Counted from the first letter of the stretch, positions 12,001 through 25,600 are shown. The stretch: DNA of 64,000 nt from Halichoerus grypus (GCF_964656455.1 NC_135724.1:10191414-10255413), one strand, 5' to 3'. The notes: generated by a model not told the origin, from the sequence alone. A program made the numbers and translations.

Positions 12001-12859
12001 AGCTCTGCTATTTATTCTGATAGTGTTTTTTACAGAAAAGACAAAAAAATAAATTGATATTAGAAACAGTTTAGGATAAAATTAATCAAACTTATAAACT
12101 TTCCACTGGTAATATATTTGAATTTGTTTCCAAAAAATAATTCCATATGGCATGCATAAAATTAACCAGCAAGTAGCCCATTGTTATATCGTGCAATTCA
12201 GCTACGTGTGTTTCTAGGTGTATGGATGTGAAACACTTCCCTAATCCAAAAGTTCTAAGAAACTCTTTGAAATATAATTTTGGAAAGGAGTAACTGAAGG
12301 TGTATATTTAGCTTTTATATTTATCATACCCACAGCATATGAGATACTAGAAAGTTTAATTACTATTTCACTTATTTAACATATATTAATGCAGTACCTA
12401 CTACCTTTCAGATATTATTTTATACATTGTTATTACAGAAGTGGAAAAACAATACAAAGTGTTTGTTTTCTTGGAACTTGTACATTCTACTGGACAGAGA
12501 AACAAATATGCACATAAAGGTATAGCATGTCAGGAATTATATGAAAAATGAAAAAATATAAAAGGGGAAAGAGCATATATGACATTAGGGTATTTTATGT
12601 AAACATGTAATGCAGTGAAAATAAGCCAAATGTCTCCCAATTTCAGCCTTCTATTACCTTCTATTATCCCCAAATCCACATTGACACGTAACAATCAAGG
12701 AAGTATGATAGATGGCAAATTAGAATTCAAAATTGGTCTAACCTTTTGTCATTAAATTATCTTTCTTCTACAAATTACAAAAAAGCATGTAATACTATGT
12801 GAATAAATCACTATGTGAGAGTTTGGGGGTAGAATTCCTGTAGAAGTCCAGGATTCCAA
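12001..12859. other. AT-rich stretch, nothing recognised
   Basis: No exon, RNA gene or clear repeat was recognised after the end of the old L1. Confidence 0.45.
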
Positions 12860-13140
12860 AGGCCCAAGAAGCAGGAGCTCCAATGCTCAAGGGAAGGAGA
12901 ACATGGACATCCCAGCGCAGGAAGAAAGTGACGGCCTTTTTGTTCTATTCTGACCCTTACCAGATTTGATGATGATCACCTACATTGAGGAAGGAGATCC
13001 TTACTCAGTCTACTGATTAGAATGCTAATCTCTTCCACAAACACCCACAGGAACAAACCCAGTAACAACGTTTTACCAGATATCTGGGCATCCCTTAACT
13101 CAGTCAAGTTGACACACAAAATTTACCATCACATACATTT
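12860..13140. mobile_element. Old interspersed repeat, family unassigned
   Basis: Phrases such as 'caggagctccaatgctcaag', 'cctttttgttctattctgac', 'atctgggcatcccttaactc' and 'agtcaagttgacacacaaaa' are recurrent in mammalian genomes. I recognise the wording but do not name the family. Confidence 0.55.
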
Positions 13141-14297
13141 GCAATATGATTTTTAAAAATTAGAACCTAAGGAAAAAAAAGCTAGTTCTTTACTTGGTAT
13201 CTAAAATAAAGTAGATCAACAATTTCCTTTATTTCCTTCATTGATGAACTGCTTTTTTCAATTAGGAAGTGGTAGGGAGGTTTTTGTTTGTTTTTGCTTG
13301 TTTGTTTTATCATGCTTTGATTTAGTCTTAAATCCACATTTTTAGAAGTTCAGAGAATCCAAGGAGGATATTTTCTTCTGTATTATTACTAAACCTAATT
13401 ACTACTTCATGAAATTTAATATCAGGGATATTCTTGTCATTTGCATAAAACTGATAAGAAAAAATAAAACATATCCCAAATAACTTTCCCATATTTATAG
13501 TGTTACTGAAATACTAAGTAGCTTGGTTGAATTTCACAATCACACATATCAGTTGTGCAAAATGTTACTTTAATTCTGATGATTCAAGAAAATATTCAGA
13601 TTTCTTCTAAGAAAACTCAGCTTTATTAAGACTTTTCTCAATATATCTGGGTAAATACACATTCAAACTAAAATTTTGGTGTTTCTTTTTAAAACACCTT
13701 TTTCTTGCGAAGGAGGGGTGGCTTATTTTAGGTACTCTGTACATTTATTAAATAACCAGATTCAGACTTTCTCTCTGTGCTATTTTTTAAAATTTGAGAA
13801 ATGATTATCTCCAAATAACCTTTTTCTAAAATTATACCTATCCATCTATAATTTCATTAGTTTGAATGATTCCAAAGGAAAATGTACTAAATGACTTTTT
13901 TCTATATATTTTTGCCATTTGATTTAAAAATTAAGAACTAGTATTGCCATTTTGTAATATATAATCATCAATAACAGGATGCTAATATTTTAATTTGAGC
14001 TCTATAAAATTCTAATAGTACAAGTGAATTCAGATGCCCTCTTATAAAAATTCTGAAATTAAAAAAAAATAAGAAATTCATCTTGATGTGCTGTGAGATA
14101 TGTCATATTGATAACAAAATATCAATGTGACTAAAGAATAGTGATATTTAAGATAATTAATCAAAAATTATCATAAATCCATGTAATATAATTTAAATTT
14201 TTTATTCTACAAGAATAATTTTATTCCTAAACATGAGTTTTTGAAATATAGCTATTAAAGTAAAACTTAGTATACAGAAAGTGTTGTTTCATAATTC
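13141..14297. other. AT-rich stretch, nothing recognised
   Basis: No gene or clear repeat was recognised. Short T- and A-runs only. Confidence 0.45.
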
Positions 14298-14707
14298 CTA
14301 TTATTCAGCCATAAAAAGGAATGAAATCTTGCCATTTGCAACAACATGGAAGGAGCCAGAGAGTATAATGCTAAGTAGAGTAAGTCAGTCAGAGAAAGAA
14401 AAATGCCATATGGTCTCACTCATATGTGGAATTTAGAAAACAAAACAAGGTAAAAAAGCAAGAGAGAGAGAGACAAACCAAGAAACAGACTCTTAACTAT
14501 AAAGAACAAACTGATGGTTGCCAGAGGGGAAGTGGGTGGAAGGATGGATAAAACAGGTGATGGGAGTTATAAAGTACACTTCTCATGATGAGCACTGAGT
14601 AATGTATAAAATCATTAAATCACTATATTGTACAACTGAAACTAATATAACACTGTAATGTTAACTATACTGGAATTAAAATCTAAAAACTTAATAAAAA
14701 TATTTCA
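14298..14707 (+). mobile_element. 5'-truncated L1 3' end
   Basis: It opens 'tattattcagccataaaaag', passes through 'gccatttgcaacaacatgga' and 'ctcatatgtggaatttagaa', and ends 'aaacttaataaaaatattt'. This is the standard L1 terminal region. A weak flanking duplication (cataattcctat / agcattcctact) is possible. The GA-run at 14461-14474 is internal. Confidence 0.9.
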
Positions 14708-15409
14708 GCATTCCTACTAGATATCTTAGTATGAATGCATAGGTAAAAGTTAATTTCCAGATTTTAATTGTCTAAGAAGAAAATCCAACTGATCTAAATA
14801 TGATGTTATTTAAATGGATAATAAGAAATAGAGATTGAAGGGTTTAAGTTACTTATAACTCATATTAGATGATCAAAAAATGATGATTTTCTTACTTTTG
14901 CTTCATTTCTATTAATGTATCAAAGAAACCTCAATACTTTAGAGCATAGCATTCATTAGAAACATGTAAAACATCCTTCCTGTTCCTATGTAAGTCATGC
15001 TCCAACATGACTTTAAAGATTAGTATTAAGAATGTCGTCTGCATTAGCGCTAAAGCCTGTATCTCAGCAGAGCATATCATACTTGTGTATTCAGTTCAAA
15101 TTTTTAAATCTGTTGCTTGTTCAACATCATCATATGGGTATAATAGAAGAGAGGTCAAAAAATAAAAACACAGACTGTTCAAGCTAGCTGCTGTACCAAA
15201 TCTCTTTGTTAATCTAGATGAATCATTTTAATTTGCTATACCTTCATTTTACTTAATGTGTAGAAATCATAAAACACTAAAAGGAAAGCAATCTACAATG
15301 AGTTTGAAAAAAAGTGATTGATAGAATGACTAGATAATGCTATCTCAACTTTTCGTAAATATTGTATACACAAATGCAAATATATAAAATACTTCTATAC
15401 ATATATATT
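14708..15409. other. AT-rich stretch, nothing recognised
   Basis: No gene, RNA or repeat family could be supported. Confidence 0.45.
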
Positions 15410-15426
15410 TATATTGTTCTTTATTT

Positions 15427-15603
15427 TACTTTATTTTTTAATTTTTTAGAGATGGGGGAGGGGCAGAGAGAGAGGGAGAGAGAGAATCCCAAGCAGGCTC
15501 CACAACCAGCATGGAGTCAGTCACAGGCCTAATCTCAGGACCTTGAAATCATGACCTGACTTCGGCTCATGACATTTAACCGAATGAAACACCCAGACAT
15601 CCC
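15427..15603 (-). mobile_element. Old CAN-SINE, minus strand
   Basis: A diverged SINEC: T-rich start, gggggaggggcagagagag body, then 'tctcaggaccttgaaatcat' and the inverted head acacccagacatccc. The 17-bp TSD tatattgttctttattt is at 15410-15426 and 15604-15620. Its body differs from the young copies, suggesting an older subfamily. Confidence 0.92.
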
Positions 15604-15639
15604 TATATTGTTCTTTATTTATAAATTGTCTTTTATCAG

Positions 15640-15815
15640 GTTCCATTTGATTAAATTCTACTTATTCTTCTCTTAAATGGCATCTCCTTCATAAGGCATT
15701 CCTTAGCTTTCCTATAAGAAGTAACTCCCCTGGTCACCACTTAAGCATTGTACTGTTATCTTTATTACTGGCTTTAGAATTACATTCCTTATATATGGCT
15801 TAATCAAGAGTAAGT
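15640..15815 (+). mobile_element. L2 relic (possible)
   Basis: Phrases like 'ggcatctccttcataaggca', 'ttccttagctttcctataag' and 'ggtcaccacttaagcattgt' follow the order of an L2 3' region. It is strongly decayed. Confidence 0.55.
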
Positions 15816-15823
15816 TTACTGTA

Positions 15824-15893
15824 TTCCCTCTGCCCCCCACCCCCACTTGCACTATTTCTCTCTCTCTCTTAAATAAATAAAAAATTAGAAAAA
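15824..15893 (+). mobile_element. Very short CAN-SINE tail insertion
   Basis: Only the CT-rich end and AAATAAATAAAA tail of a CAN-SINE are present. The flanking aagtttactgta is duplicated at 15812-15823 and 15894-15905, so this is a real, heavily 5'-truncated insertion. Confidence 0.88.
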
Positions 15894-15905
15894 AAGTTTA
15901 CTGTA

Positions 15906-16540
15906 TAATCTGCACAAGTTTTTCTGTGGTAGATAATGGATAATAATGGGAGACACACAAGTAAAATATTGGGAGAGAAAGAAGGGGGCAGGGGAATTCA
16001 AGAGTCAGTGAGTAAAAAGAACAAAAGTGTAGGAAGATAAAAGAAGAGAAAAAAAAGAATAAGATTCTAGTGTGAGGGGAAGCAGGAGAAAAACATTTCA
16101 AGATGAAATAGTGGATAGAATAATATATGTTAATTTATAACAGGAAAAAGGAAACAAGGAGAGTTTTTAACAATAGACTTACTAAGGAAATATGAGATTC
16201 TTACCATGTAAGATTTCAGAAAAAAAAATTCATAAGAAAAAATAAAAATGGCCTTTAAAAAATGAAAAATATCTTATCTCACTATAACCAAGTCATGAAG
16301 GCTAGATATGGGAACGATGGGAATGCAAGAGGGAACACTTGTGCTCAGCATATAATCACCATCTCTAGGTCTTATGACCTCCATCAAAAATAAAAAATAA
16401 AATTGGAAGCAAACGCATGGGTGAACTGTACAAGAGAAGGATTTCATTTACTATCTAACATAGCTGAAATATTGATTGTGGTTTAAAACAGTAAGATTTA
16501 AGTGGAAGTAGAATCTTACACTCCTGAGAAAACACGCTAC
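15906..16540. other. Purine-rich then AT-rich stretch, nothing recognised
   Basis: The plus strand is A/G-rich at 15960-16110. A 67-codon reverse frame there is a by-product of that bias. No gene is recognised. Confidence 0.45.
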
Positions 16541-18765
16541 ACCTTCTTTCTGCCCAATACTGACAGTTCATGTCACCCTCTGCACCACTGTTCTCGTGTT
16601 CTTCACCACAGAAACAGGACTTCCTGAGCACCCCTCATATGCAAATTCCAGTTACCACAGAATTCTCTACATTAACTATTTGTGACTCCATCTCTCACCT
16701 CTTTCCATATTCTAAAACTTCACTACATACTGATGGACGCGGTGGAACAGATGTCTTCTTTGCTCCACAGTGCGGCTATGAGACACCATTGTTTATGCCC
16801 ACTGTCAAATCTCTTGTCAGATTGTACCACCATCTAGTTATTCTCTTTGAAGTCAAATGTGATCAGATGGTTACTGTGAATCATTTCTTAAATGTTTTAG
16901 CTCTTGACAGAGTGTCATTTATTTCTAATATCATTTCTGTTAAAATTCTTAGTAATTTCAATTTTCACACAGATGACTCTAAATTTCTTGACCTTCTATC
17001 TCTTTCTATTTCTTGACCTTCTATCTACTTACAATCTTTCCCCACATAATTTTAGGCAAACATTTCTATGATTCCATACCCTAGAATTTGATATTACCAA
17101 TAATTATAATCCCTCTGTGTTCTCTACCTTCTATAATCCCAAATTACTTCCTATTGAACTCAACACCTAAAAGCATTTAAACCCACTGGGATTTACAATC
17201 TGTTCATATTTGCAACCATATCTGCAAAGTTAGTCACTGTTTTCTTATGTCCCCAATTCCTTCCTTAATCAGCTGACTCTCCTGGTAAGTCATTATAATT
17301 ACCAGTTATATGCAGCAACAATTCCTTTATCTCTCTCTGGATTTCCCATACTGATGTATAAAAATCACAAACCTAGTTTAATGTATCTCTGTGTTTTTAC
17401 TTGTGCTTAAACCTGTGCAGCTACATAACCCTGATAAGAAATTTCTGGAGAGAACTATAAAAATAATTTTAGGTCTCACTTTAATTATATGACCAATAAT
17501 ACTAAGTGGGATTTCATTGATTCCAAATAACTATACTATATTTAATTAGTCTTATTTATTATCTTTCTCTTCTAGACCAATATTCTGTACATGTACTTTA
17601 TCTATAAACTTGTAACATCATCTTCTCAGTGCTCACTGTCAGTGGAGGACTGAGAAACAGAAATAATCAGCAGAGTCTAGAGAGTTCCCAACCAGCATGT
17701 CTAACTGCTTGCTTATATCCGATCCTCTAACTTATCTTCTTTATTGCTCTTTTTGACTGTCTGCACTCCAATGTAGCATCATCCCTCCTTATTTACTCAA
17801 AGTAATTATTCCAGTAATCCTTCTCTCTGTCCAGTATCAAGTCTTACCTCTACCAAATCATGACCATTGGTATAAAATCATGCTGTATCTCTTGATCTTA
17901 TTCTCTCTTCTAGCTACTACTGTTTTATCCTCTTCCAAGCAATGATTATTAAAAGTTATCTCCATTCTGTGTTTCCGTATCTCTTTTCACATTCTCTATT
18001 GAATCTATATCCTAAAAGCATTTTCTTCCATCACTACACTGAAAAACTGTCATCAAGGACAACAGTGTTACCCAATTATGTGATCTAATAGCTCCTTATC
18101 AGATGCCATTTTCTTTGACCAATCAGTGGCATTAGTTTTCATACATCACTCTCTTCTTGATAACTGCAGTCTTCTGCTTTACCACCCACCTTTTCGGCTG
18201 CTCCTACCGAGTCTCTCCTCTGCTGATTCTTCCTCATCCCAACCTCTAACTGCTGGATTGTTAGGACTTAGTCCTTGAAATTCCTCCATTTTTTTCTATA
18301 CACTCACTCTTCTGGTCAGCTTATCAGTCTCATTTTTTTAATACAAAATAAAAGCTAATTTCTTTCCAAACATATAAATAGAATATAGACATTTTCTGTA
18401 AAATGCACGAGTTCCTGATATGCATATCAATTGAGATTACTAATAATGGTCTCAAAACTATTCTGTCACCAACTAAGTTCTTTATATTTCCTCCCAAGCT
18501 TGTTCCTTTCCTTGTCCTCTTCCTCTGTAACTATCAACTAAATTTTTTTCTTTGTATTGGCTAAAACCATTGGAGACATCTTTTTTTTTTTTTTCTTTCA
18601 CAATCTACAACTAATCAGTCATCAATCCCTGATGGCTGTAGAATATCTAGAATTTTACCCACTGACACCATTTCATTGCTACTTCCATTAGCCCCATCCA
18701 TCATCATCTTCAGCCTGGTTTATTATGACCATTTACTGCATTAATGCCAAGACAGAAAAGTGGAA
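16541..18765. mobile_element. Probable ancient repeat, pyrimidine-rich, unassigned
   Basis: The stretch has many CT-rich phrases. Parts (about 18480-18740, e.g. 'ctatcaactaaatttttttc' and 'gcccatccatcatcatcttc') resemble an ancient dispersed mammalian repeat that I cannot name. The 148-codon frame at 16570-17016 lies here. It has no recognisable domain, signal peptide or splice context, so I do not call a gene. Confidence 0.35.
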
Positions 18766-19270
18766 ATCACACTGCATATTTCAAACACAGGGTATTTCTT
18801 ACACACACACTGGAGAGCCAAGTGGCAAAAACAGGAAACTGAGGTAACTCAGACTTTAATATCTTTAGGGCTCAGTAGCTCCCCAAAGGCTGGGGAAACA
18901 AAAGAAAATACATAGTATTTTTAGACAGTCGAAGATTGGAATAAGGGCCCTTATGAGGCCGGTAATTAGAAATTTGTAGATATGACCACATGGCTATTTA
19001 TAGATCCTCTGAGGGGTACTCAGGGACAGCAGGTGTTGGAGAAAAACAATGGGTTCTCTTACTGCAGAGGTAGTGCTGTTTGAGTGAGGTTGAAACCTAT
19101 AATGGGATCACTAGGGCTAGTGCTGCTGAGAGTACTAAAAGCAACTGTCTGATTATCCAGATAAATGTAGATCAAAGCTGGAGGAAGGATGCCAGGCTTC
19201 TAATCTACTAGAGCCTCCCACGGCATAGCTAAAGAGGAACCAGATGACACATGTTGATAGAAGACTAGGG
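18766..19270. other. Possible old repeat, unassigned
   Basis: It is somewhat less AT-rich than its neighbours, with phrases such as 'actgaggtaactcagacttt' and 'gcttctaatctactagagcc'. It could be an old LTR or MER-type element. No family could be fixed and no coding signal is seen. Confidence 0.3.
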
Positions 19271-19369
19271 TTGCCAGATTTAGAAAGTAAAAATAAAAAT
19301 GATTAATATGAATTTCAGGAATACAGTATTTGCAGTGTATTTCCTAAAAATGCATAGTATATTTTTTTT

Positions 19370-19455
19370 CTGCTTATTTCCCAGGTACTTAAAACAGTGC
19401 CTGGTAAGTAGTAGAGGATAAATAGACTTTAAAAAAAGTGAATGGATGAGGTGAT
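19370..19455 (+). mobile_element. L2/MIR 3'-end relic
   Basis: The string 'taaaacagtgcctggtaagt' followed by agtagaggataaatag matches the shared terminal wording of L2/MIR ('cagtgcctggcacatagtag' type). Confidence 0.55.
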
Positions 19456-20190
19456 ACAATGGCAAGTTCATCAAATGTGGCTGAAACTTATAGCATTTAT
19501 GATTATTAGCTATTTGATATTCAGTGTAAAGGGAAATATGCTTTTGTTAAATGACACCCCCCCCCCGGAATTTTAGTCTACATCTAGTGACAACTCAAGA
19601 AATTTTTCTTAGTGTAATTAATTGTATATGTCATAAATGATAAGTTAAATGGAAAAGCATATTTTAGCTATTAATCCAGTTATCAATAATTTACATGACA
19701 CATCAGTAGTAGTATGCATTCCATCAAAAGTAGACCATTCTAATTAGAGATTTTAACATACTGAAGACCAATATTATTGATAGACCAAAATGCAAATTCC
19801 AAGAAAGTTATAATCTATATTTGGAAGTATAGACAAAAGATGCTCTTTTCCTCTCCACTTTAATAGTCCAAATAACTTGTAGTTCCTGTGTCAAATTATG
19901 AGCAAGTTGAGTTAGGAGATTGCTTTTGAATAACAAATACCCTTCCAGGAGGTAGGAGGTAAGAATCTCATTGCAATGTGTTTCTATCTCTAGGAAAGAG
20001 ATTAAAATGAAAGTGGATGGCATTCTCTTAACTACACCCAAGACTCAATATTTTAATGGATCTCTCAGAAATGCTGAAAATCTATCCACCCCTACATCCC
20101 TGCCCTCAAACAGAATAAAACGTGAGTGATGGAGGATGAGATACATCTGGTGATAGGTCATGGTTTCTTAAAGTCTGCACTATAGGTATA
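19456..20190. other. AT-rich stretch with a C10 run
   Basis: A ten-base C run lies at 19557-19566. The rest is unassigned. No gene is recognised. Confidence 0.45.
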
Positions 20191-20199
20191 TATTTTTGC

Positions 20200-21230
20200 T
20201 CATATAAACTTTCTTACAAATTTATTGAGATAATTGACTACCAAAAACTGCATGTTTAAAATGTATAATTTGCTGAATTTTGACTCATGTATATCCCAGT
20301 AACCATCCCTACAATTGAGATAATGAACATAACATCAACCCAAGTTCCTTTCCTGTCCTTTGGATCATGCTCTATTACCACACACCTCCTCTCACTTCGG
20401 ACTATTACACATCTGCTTTCGGTAACTCTTTGCATATTTTAGATTTATTTGTAAGTGGGATTGTATACTATGTAACTATTTTTCTGCAGACTTTTACTCC
20501 CCATGATGATTCTGATATGTATCAATGTCGTGTGTATTGGTAGTTCTTTTTTATTTACTTTTGAGGAATATGTTGTTGTATGGATGTATCATAATTGTTT
20601 ACCCATTTTTTTATTGATGGGCATTTATGTTATTTTTACTTTGGGGCTTTTACAAATAAAACTATTATGAAAATTGTGTACAAGATTAATGGATATATGT
20701 TTTTAATTTCTTGGGTAACAACTAGGAGAAGAATGGTTGAATCACACAAAGAATATGTTCAACTTCTTTTTATGAAATTGAAAAAAATATTTTGTTTGAA
20801 TTTTTTGAAGATTTTATTTATTTATTTTAGAAAGAGAGAGCACACACAAGCAGAGGGGGGACAAAGGGAGAGGGAATCTCAAGCAGACTCCATGCCACCC
20901 AGGCACCCCGCAAAGTGATTTTCCAAAATGCTTGATATTCTCACCAATAACGATTGAGGATTTCCCTCCTGCCACATCCTCACAAACATTTCATATGTTT
21001 TAACCATTCTAATTTTTAGCCTTTATAATAGTTACATAGAGGTATCTTCCTGTGGTTTCAGCATGAATTTTTCTAATGACTACTGATTTTGACATTCTTT
21101 TAATCTGCTTATTTTCATTCTTTATCCATATTTTTATTGGGTGTATTTTTATTATCTTATGGTTGAGCAAGTAAAGATTTCTCAGAATAACTTCTTTATC
21201 ATTTCTTCAAAATCAGTATGTCAAATTTCT
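20200..21230 (-). mobile_element. Ancient L1, antisense
   Basis: Antisense L1-type wording follows in order: 'ttgagataattgactaccaa', 'aaccatccctacaattgaga', 'atgggcatttatgttatttt', 'caaagtgattttccaaaatg'. It is badly decayed and interrupted at 20801-20909 by a deleted SINE. It ends where the SINE at 21231 begins. Confidence 0.65.
20801..20909 (-). mobile_element. CAN-SINE with a large internal deletion
   Basis: The A-tail side and purine body are present, but the text jumps from gcagactccatgc straight to cacccaggcacccc. About 90 bp of the tRNA-like region, including the RNA polymerase III promoter boxes, is missing. No clear TSD. Confidence 0.85.
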
Positions 21231-21431
21231 TTTTCTTTTTTTTTAAGATTTTATTTATTTATTTGACAGAGAGAGACACAGCGAGAGAGGGAACACAAGC
21301 AGGGGGAGTGGGAGAGGGAGAAGCAGGCCTCCCGCTGAGCAGGGAGCCCGATGCGGGGCTCCATCCCAGGACCCCGGGATCATGACCTGAGCTGAAGGCA
21401 GACGCTTAATGACTAAGCCACCAGGTGCCCC
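21231..21431 (-). mobile_element. CAN-SINE, minus strand, young type
   Basis: Near-complete copy with gacacagcgagagagggaac, caggaccccgggatcatgac and an inverted head ccaggtgcccc. The 16-bp TSD agtatgtcaaatttct is perfect at 21215-21230 and 21432-21447. Confidence 0.96.
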
Positions 21432-21447
21432 AGTATGTCAAATTTCT

Positions 21448-22603
21448 AATGTAAATAGTTAAGTGATAAAAAGTGATCAAGTTATAAAATATCCTTACTT
21501 AAGAAAAATACTGAGAGGAATATGCATGCACATCCCACAAATGTCAGTGGTTTGAGCTTTGCTTAGAAGGTCGGCTGGTTCTTAATTTGAAACTTAATAG
21601 TTATGAAATGACTTTGGCCTGCCTTATATGTCAAACATGCCTATATTAGACAGTGTCTTATTTAATTATCCTGAGGTATCTTAGTAAAAATCAAGTACTG
21701 GTCATAACATGTTGGGCATTCTAGTACTTAGAATAAAAGGTGAAAATTTTTCTAATTCCTATATTTTCCTAAATACAGGCATATAATTGTTTAGATTCTG
21801 TGTTCAATATTAATTATATATTTTCACATATTTTCATCAATCATCTGTTCTTTCTTCTCCATTTGCTCACTGTTAGCCTTAGTGTAGTACTTTTAAATAC
21901 AATTTTAAATTAACTATATGTTGGTGGTTTAAATTTGGACATATAAAATTATAAATAGAAATAAATTATAACTATATATTACCTACTACTTTTGAGATTA
22001 TTGGAAAACACTGAACATGATATATTTAATTCCATTAACCATTATTAGTTGCCTAAGTAGTTTTTCTATGAATAAGCATCTGGCAAATATTTTTGGTTAA
22101 ATGAAAATAAGATACAGCTCTTGGCAGTACTTTCACAGAAGTACTTGGTGACTACAAAAGATTACTACCTAAATCAACAGAACAGACTGGTCAGTTGGAA
22201 GATTCACAACTGGAAGGCAAGTTTTGGGTTGCCTGAGGAATACTTAATAACAAATTAAACTGTTTGTAAAATACATGAAATAACTTCAATTTAGGATATT
22301 TTTTCTCTATCCTCTACTGAAAATTACGATGTTGAATTATATTTTCTAAGACATGAATATTCAGATATTTTCTCTAGAAAGCACATATTTTTCCCATACA
22401 CTTTCTAAAAAGATTATCAATAGTATCATTTTATCATGTTTTCTTATGATTATAAACAACAGCAAAAAAAGAGTAAATAGATCAAAACTGAAAATGGCTT
22501 CTATTTCAAAATCCTTCTTTGGAAGATAATTTCAATGGAGAAAAAAGTAAGCACTCGCTGTTTTACTTTACATTGTAATTGAAAGTGTTAGTACACCACA
22601 GCA
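21448..22603. other. AT-rich stretch, nothing recognised
   Basis: No repeat or gene could be identified. Confidence 0.45.
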
Positions 22604-22606
22604 ACA

Positions 22607-22676
22607 GTGTATCAAAAACTAGTGATGCAATGTATGGTGATTAACATAACATAATAAAATTGAAAAAAAAAAAAAG
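22607..22676 (+). mobile_element. Very short L1 tail (module 2 end)
   Basis: Text from 'tatcaaaaactagtgatgca' through 'ttaacataacataataaaa' to an A-run matches the last 50-60 bases of the outer L1 tail module, also seen at 1400-1456 and 57400-57452. TSD not clear. Confidence 0.8.
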
Positions 22677-22679
22677 CAT

Positions 22680-25600
22680 CTTTCTACATTGTTGCCTTCT
22701 GCAGTGAAAGCACTTTGCACCTGTGGAGACAAAAGCAGTATTTTTTGTTGTCTAAAATGTCACAATGTATAATGATAATAGTGATGTTTCTATGACAGGA
22801 CTACTATACTATTTCAATAGTGTGTGACGTATTGAGTTCTAGTTCGATAAATTGCATTTCTTGTCCAATTTTATGAAATACTGAATACATTAGCCATGAG
22901 AAAAAGGACTGCAGATTTACTGATAATGTGAATTAAAACAGGGCTTTAGGCAGCATTGCATGCATCTAAAATTTTTATTATTTTCTTTCTTTCCACAGAA
23001 CAGTTCCCATGGAAGGTTAATCCTTAGTCTAAAAGGCTATGGTGTGATATTTCATAGGTATTTCATATTTCATAGTAAGACTCATGTCTTACTAAAAAGC
23101 TCAAACATAATCATTTTTACTCTGTGTCATTTTAATATCTATCCCTACATGTAAAAGTTGGGTTTAAATCTTCAAATTTAGAATGAGCCTTGGGCATTAT
23201 GCATACATCATGCCAACTATATTTTACCTAGATTTATCAAAACTAGGTTCTGACTGATTTTTCAGTGCTAAATAATTCGATTTGAGACTCTTTTTATTAT
23301 AATATTTTTGCTTATATTGTCAGTGTAGCTGGGCACAAATCAAAATAACAAGACTATATTTTTGTACCCACTTATCTTTCCTCTGGAATAAAATTTCCAG
23401 TTTCAACCAACAAAATTGTTGGTCTTGTGGCCTTTGTATTCACAGAAGACATACTTCAAATTTGATAAAATGTAGATAGTTTCATCATTTAAAATGTAAT
23501 AATGCAAAACCTTTAGGACTTGGTGCATCGTGCACATTTTTGAGGAAACAAATGTCATAACTATAGTCATCACAATATGGCCTTCCTTGTAACATAGGTG
23601 ACCATTTGCTTATGTTACAGTCACAACTACATACATATGAATTTGTACAATGTTTGGGGACTTGAAGATACAAATAGAATGACTAATATTTTAAATGAAG
23701 TTTCCGTGAAACATTTAAAATGTAAAAACCACTTGTAATTTCTGGAAGTTAGTTTACAAAATCAAACTCAGATAACTATTTTTGCAGTTTAAATTTCTGT
23801 AAATTAGTGACATTTGTTTCTGTATCATATAAGGTCAGAGGACAACTATGTAGCTTTTAGATTTGTTGAAGATATTTGCAATAAAATCCTTCACTTTTAT
23901 TTTATCAATATTTATATTACCTGGCAAAGGAGAATACGAATGCATACCTTTTGACACAATCTTCTGGAAAAGATGTTTGAATGGATACGTATCTGGGTGA
24001 CAGATTAACTTTCCATATAAGCCATAGCACTTAGGCGGATTACATATTTAATACTTTTTAAATATACTTATTTTCAAGTTGTTTTGACTGTGCACAGTTT
24101 ATTTATCATTGTAGAGCTGTTATTTTAATGCAAAATTTCTGCACACCCTAAAAAATGCTGGAATGCAGAAGAAAGAAAGGCTAAGGAAACTTGATATTGG
24201 TGTTAATTTGATAATGTAATCATTCCCTGGTTAAATCTTACCTTAGGGAATTTTATCAACAGGGCCAGTAGAACTGTTATTCAGATAATCTATTTTTTTG
24301 AAAATAGGTGGGAGAACTATGCTTAATAACAAAAAAATGAATATCTTAGCTTTGTAGAAGACAGTCAGTAAAGTATATTGAATACCATCTTGCTAATGCC
24401 CAATTTAAGCATTTTTAGATATATCTGTATTCTTACTATGTAGCAAAAAGAAAATAAAACCTTTTAGACAAACTGCCAAATGCTGCTGTTCTGTCACTTA
24501 TCAAAATGGCTGCAGTGGATTTTGTTCATTTTCAGGATAAAACTATGTAATTTGTGAAAGAAGACATTCATTAAAATTGTAGATGTAACAGCCTTGAATC
24601 CCAATAAAAACTCTTTGACAAAGAATGTAATTTGTACCTTGAAATCAGTTTTGTATGGGTTAGCGAGTGGATAAATACAATTTAAAATATAATAGACATT
24701 AGTAAATCATTCACATTTGTCTACTTTTACTTATAAGGAAAATTAATGGATTATCCCTATTAGTTCAGGCTTTTGAAACTCTCTACGAATTTTAACTCTC
24801 ACTGATGTCAATAGATAGCTATTAAAATTATCTTTGAGTGTCTGACATAAGAGAAAATATAATTTCCAAATCAGTAATATCTATTCCAGGAAACAATGAT
24901 GCCAATTTGACTTCCAAAAGAAAGCCTCCTAAGTGATACTCCATACCAAGTAAACTAAAAACATGAAGACCAACAGAGCAGCATTCCAGTTAAAATGTTT
25001 TATAAAAGCACCATCTCTCCCACGAAGAACATAATGTTCTGATATCACTGCGGTATCAGTTAAAAAATATCAAATAGTGCTATCAGCCATCCTGAAAGAA
25101 CAGAACACAAAACGCTTGTATTAAAAGAACAGATGAAATTTCACATAAACTGAAGTTTTCTTCTCTGACTGATAATCACTTTCTCACCTTACAAGCTGGA
25201 TTTCCAGTGATAATGGATGTCTAAATGCGTGCTGAGAGCAACACGCAGTAAATGATAACTGTTGTGGGGCCAAACTAATAATTCAGTATTGTGATCCACT
25301 TCTGTTAACAGATAATAGTAAGACGGGCAATCTGTTTTACTATTGATTATCTAATGATTTCAAAAAAATACAGGACATTTTAACTCTTCCTTAGAATTTT
25401 TTCTCTTAAATATTTAGTCAGTTTTTCTTGGGTTTTATGTTTTCTGGGGTTTTTTGTTTGTTTGTTTTTGTCCAGGATATTGTTGGATTAATTAATAAAA
25501 GCTTTGCTGACTTAACAAAGGCTTTTGCTTTATTATAAATCCTAATTCATTTCGATAGTTACTATGACAGGGAATATTTTCTAAAATGCTAAGAAAACAT

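Noticed and set aside
16570..17016. 148-codon open frame, the longest outside transposons
   Set aside because: No domain, signal peptide, splice context or biased codon use is visible. It lies in pyrimidine-rich, probably repeat-derived DNA, where long open frames arise easily.
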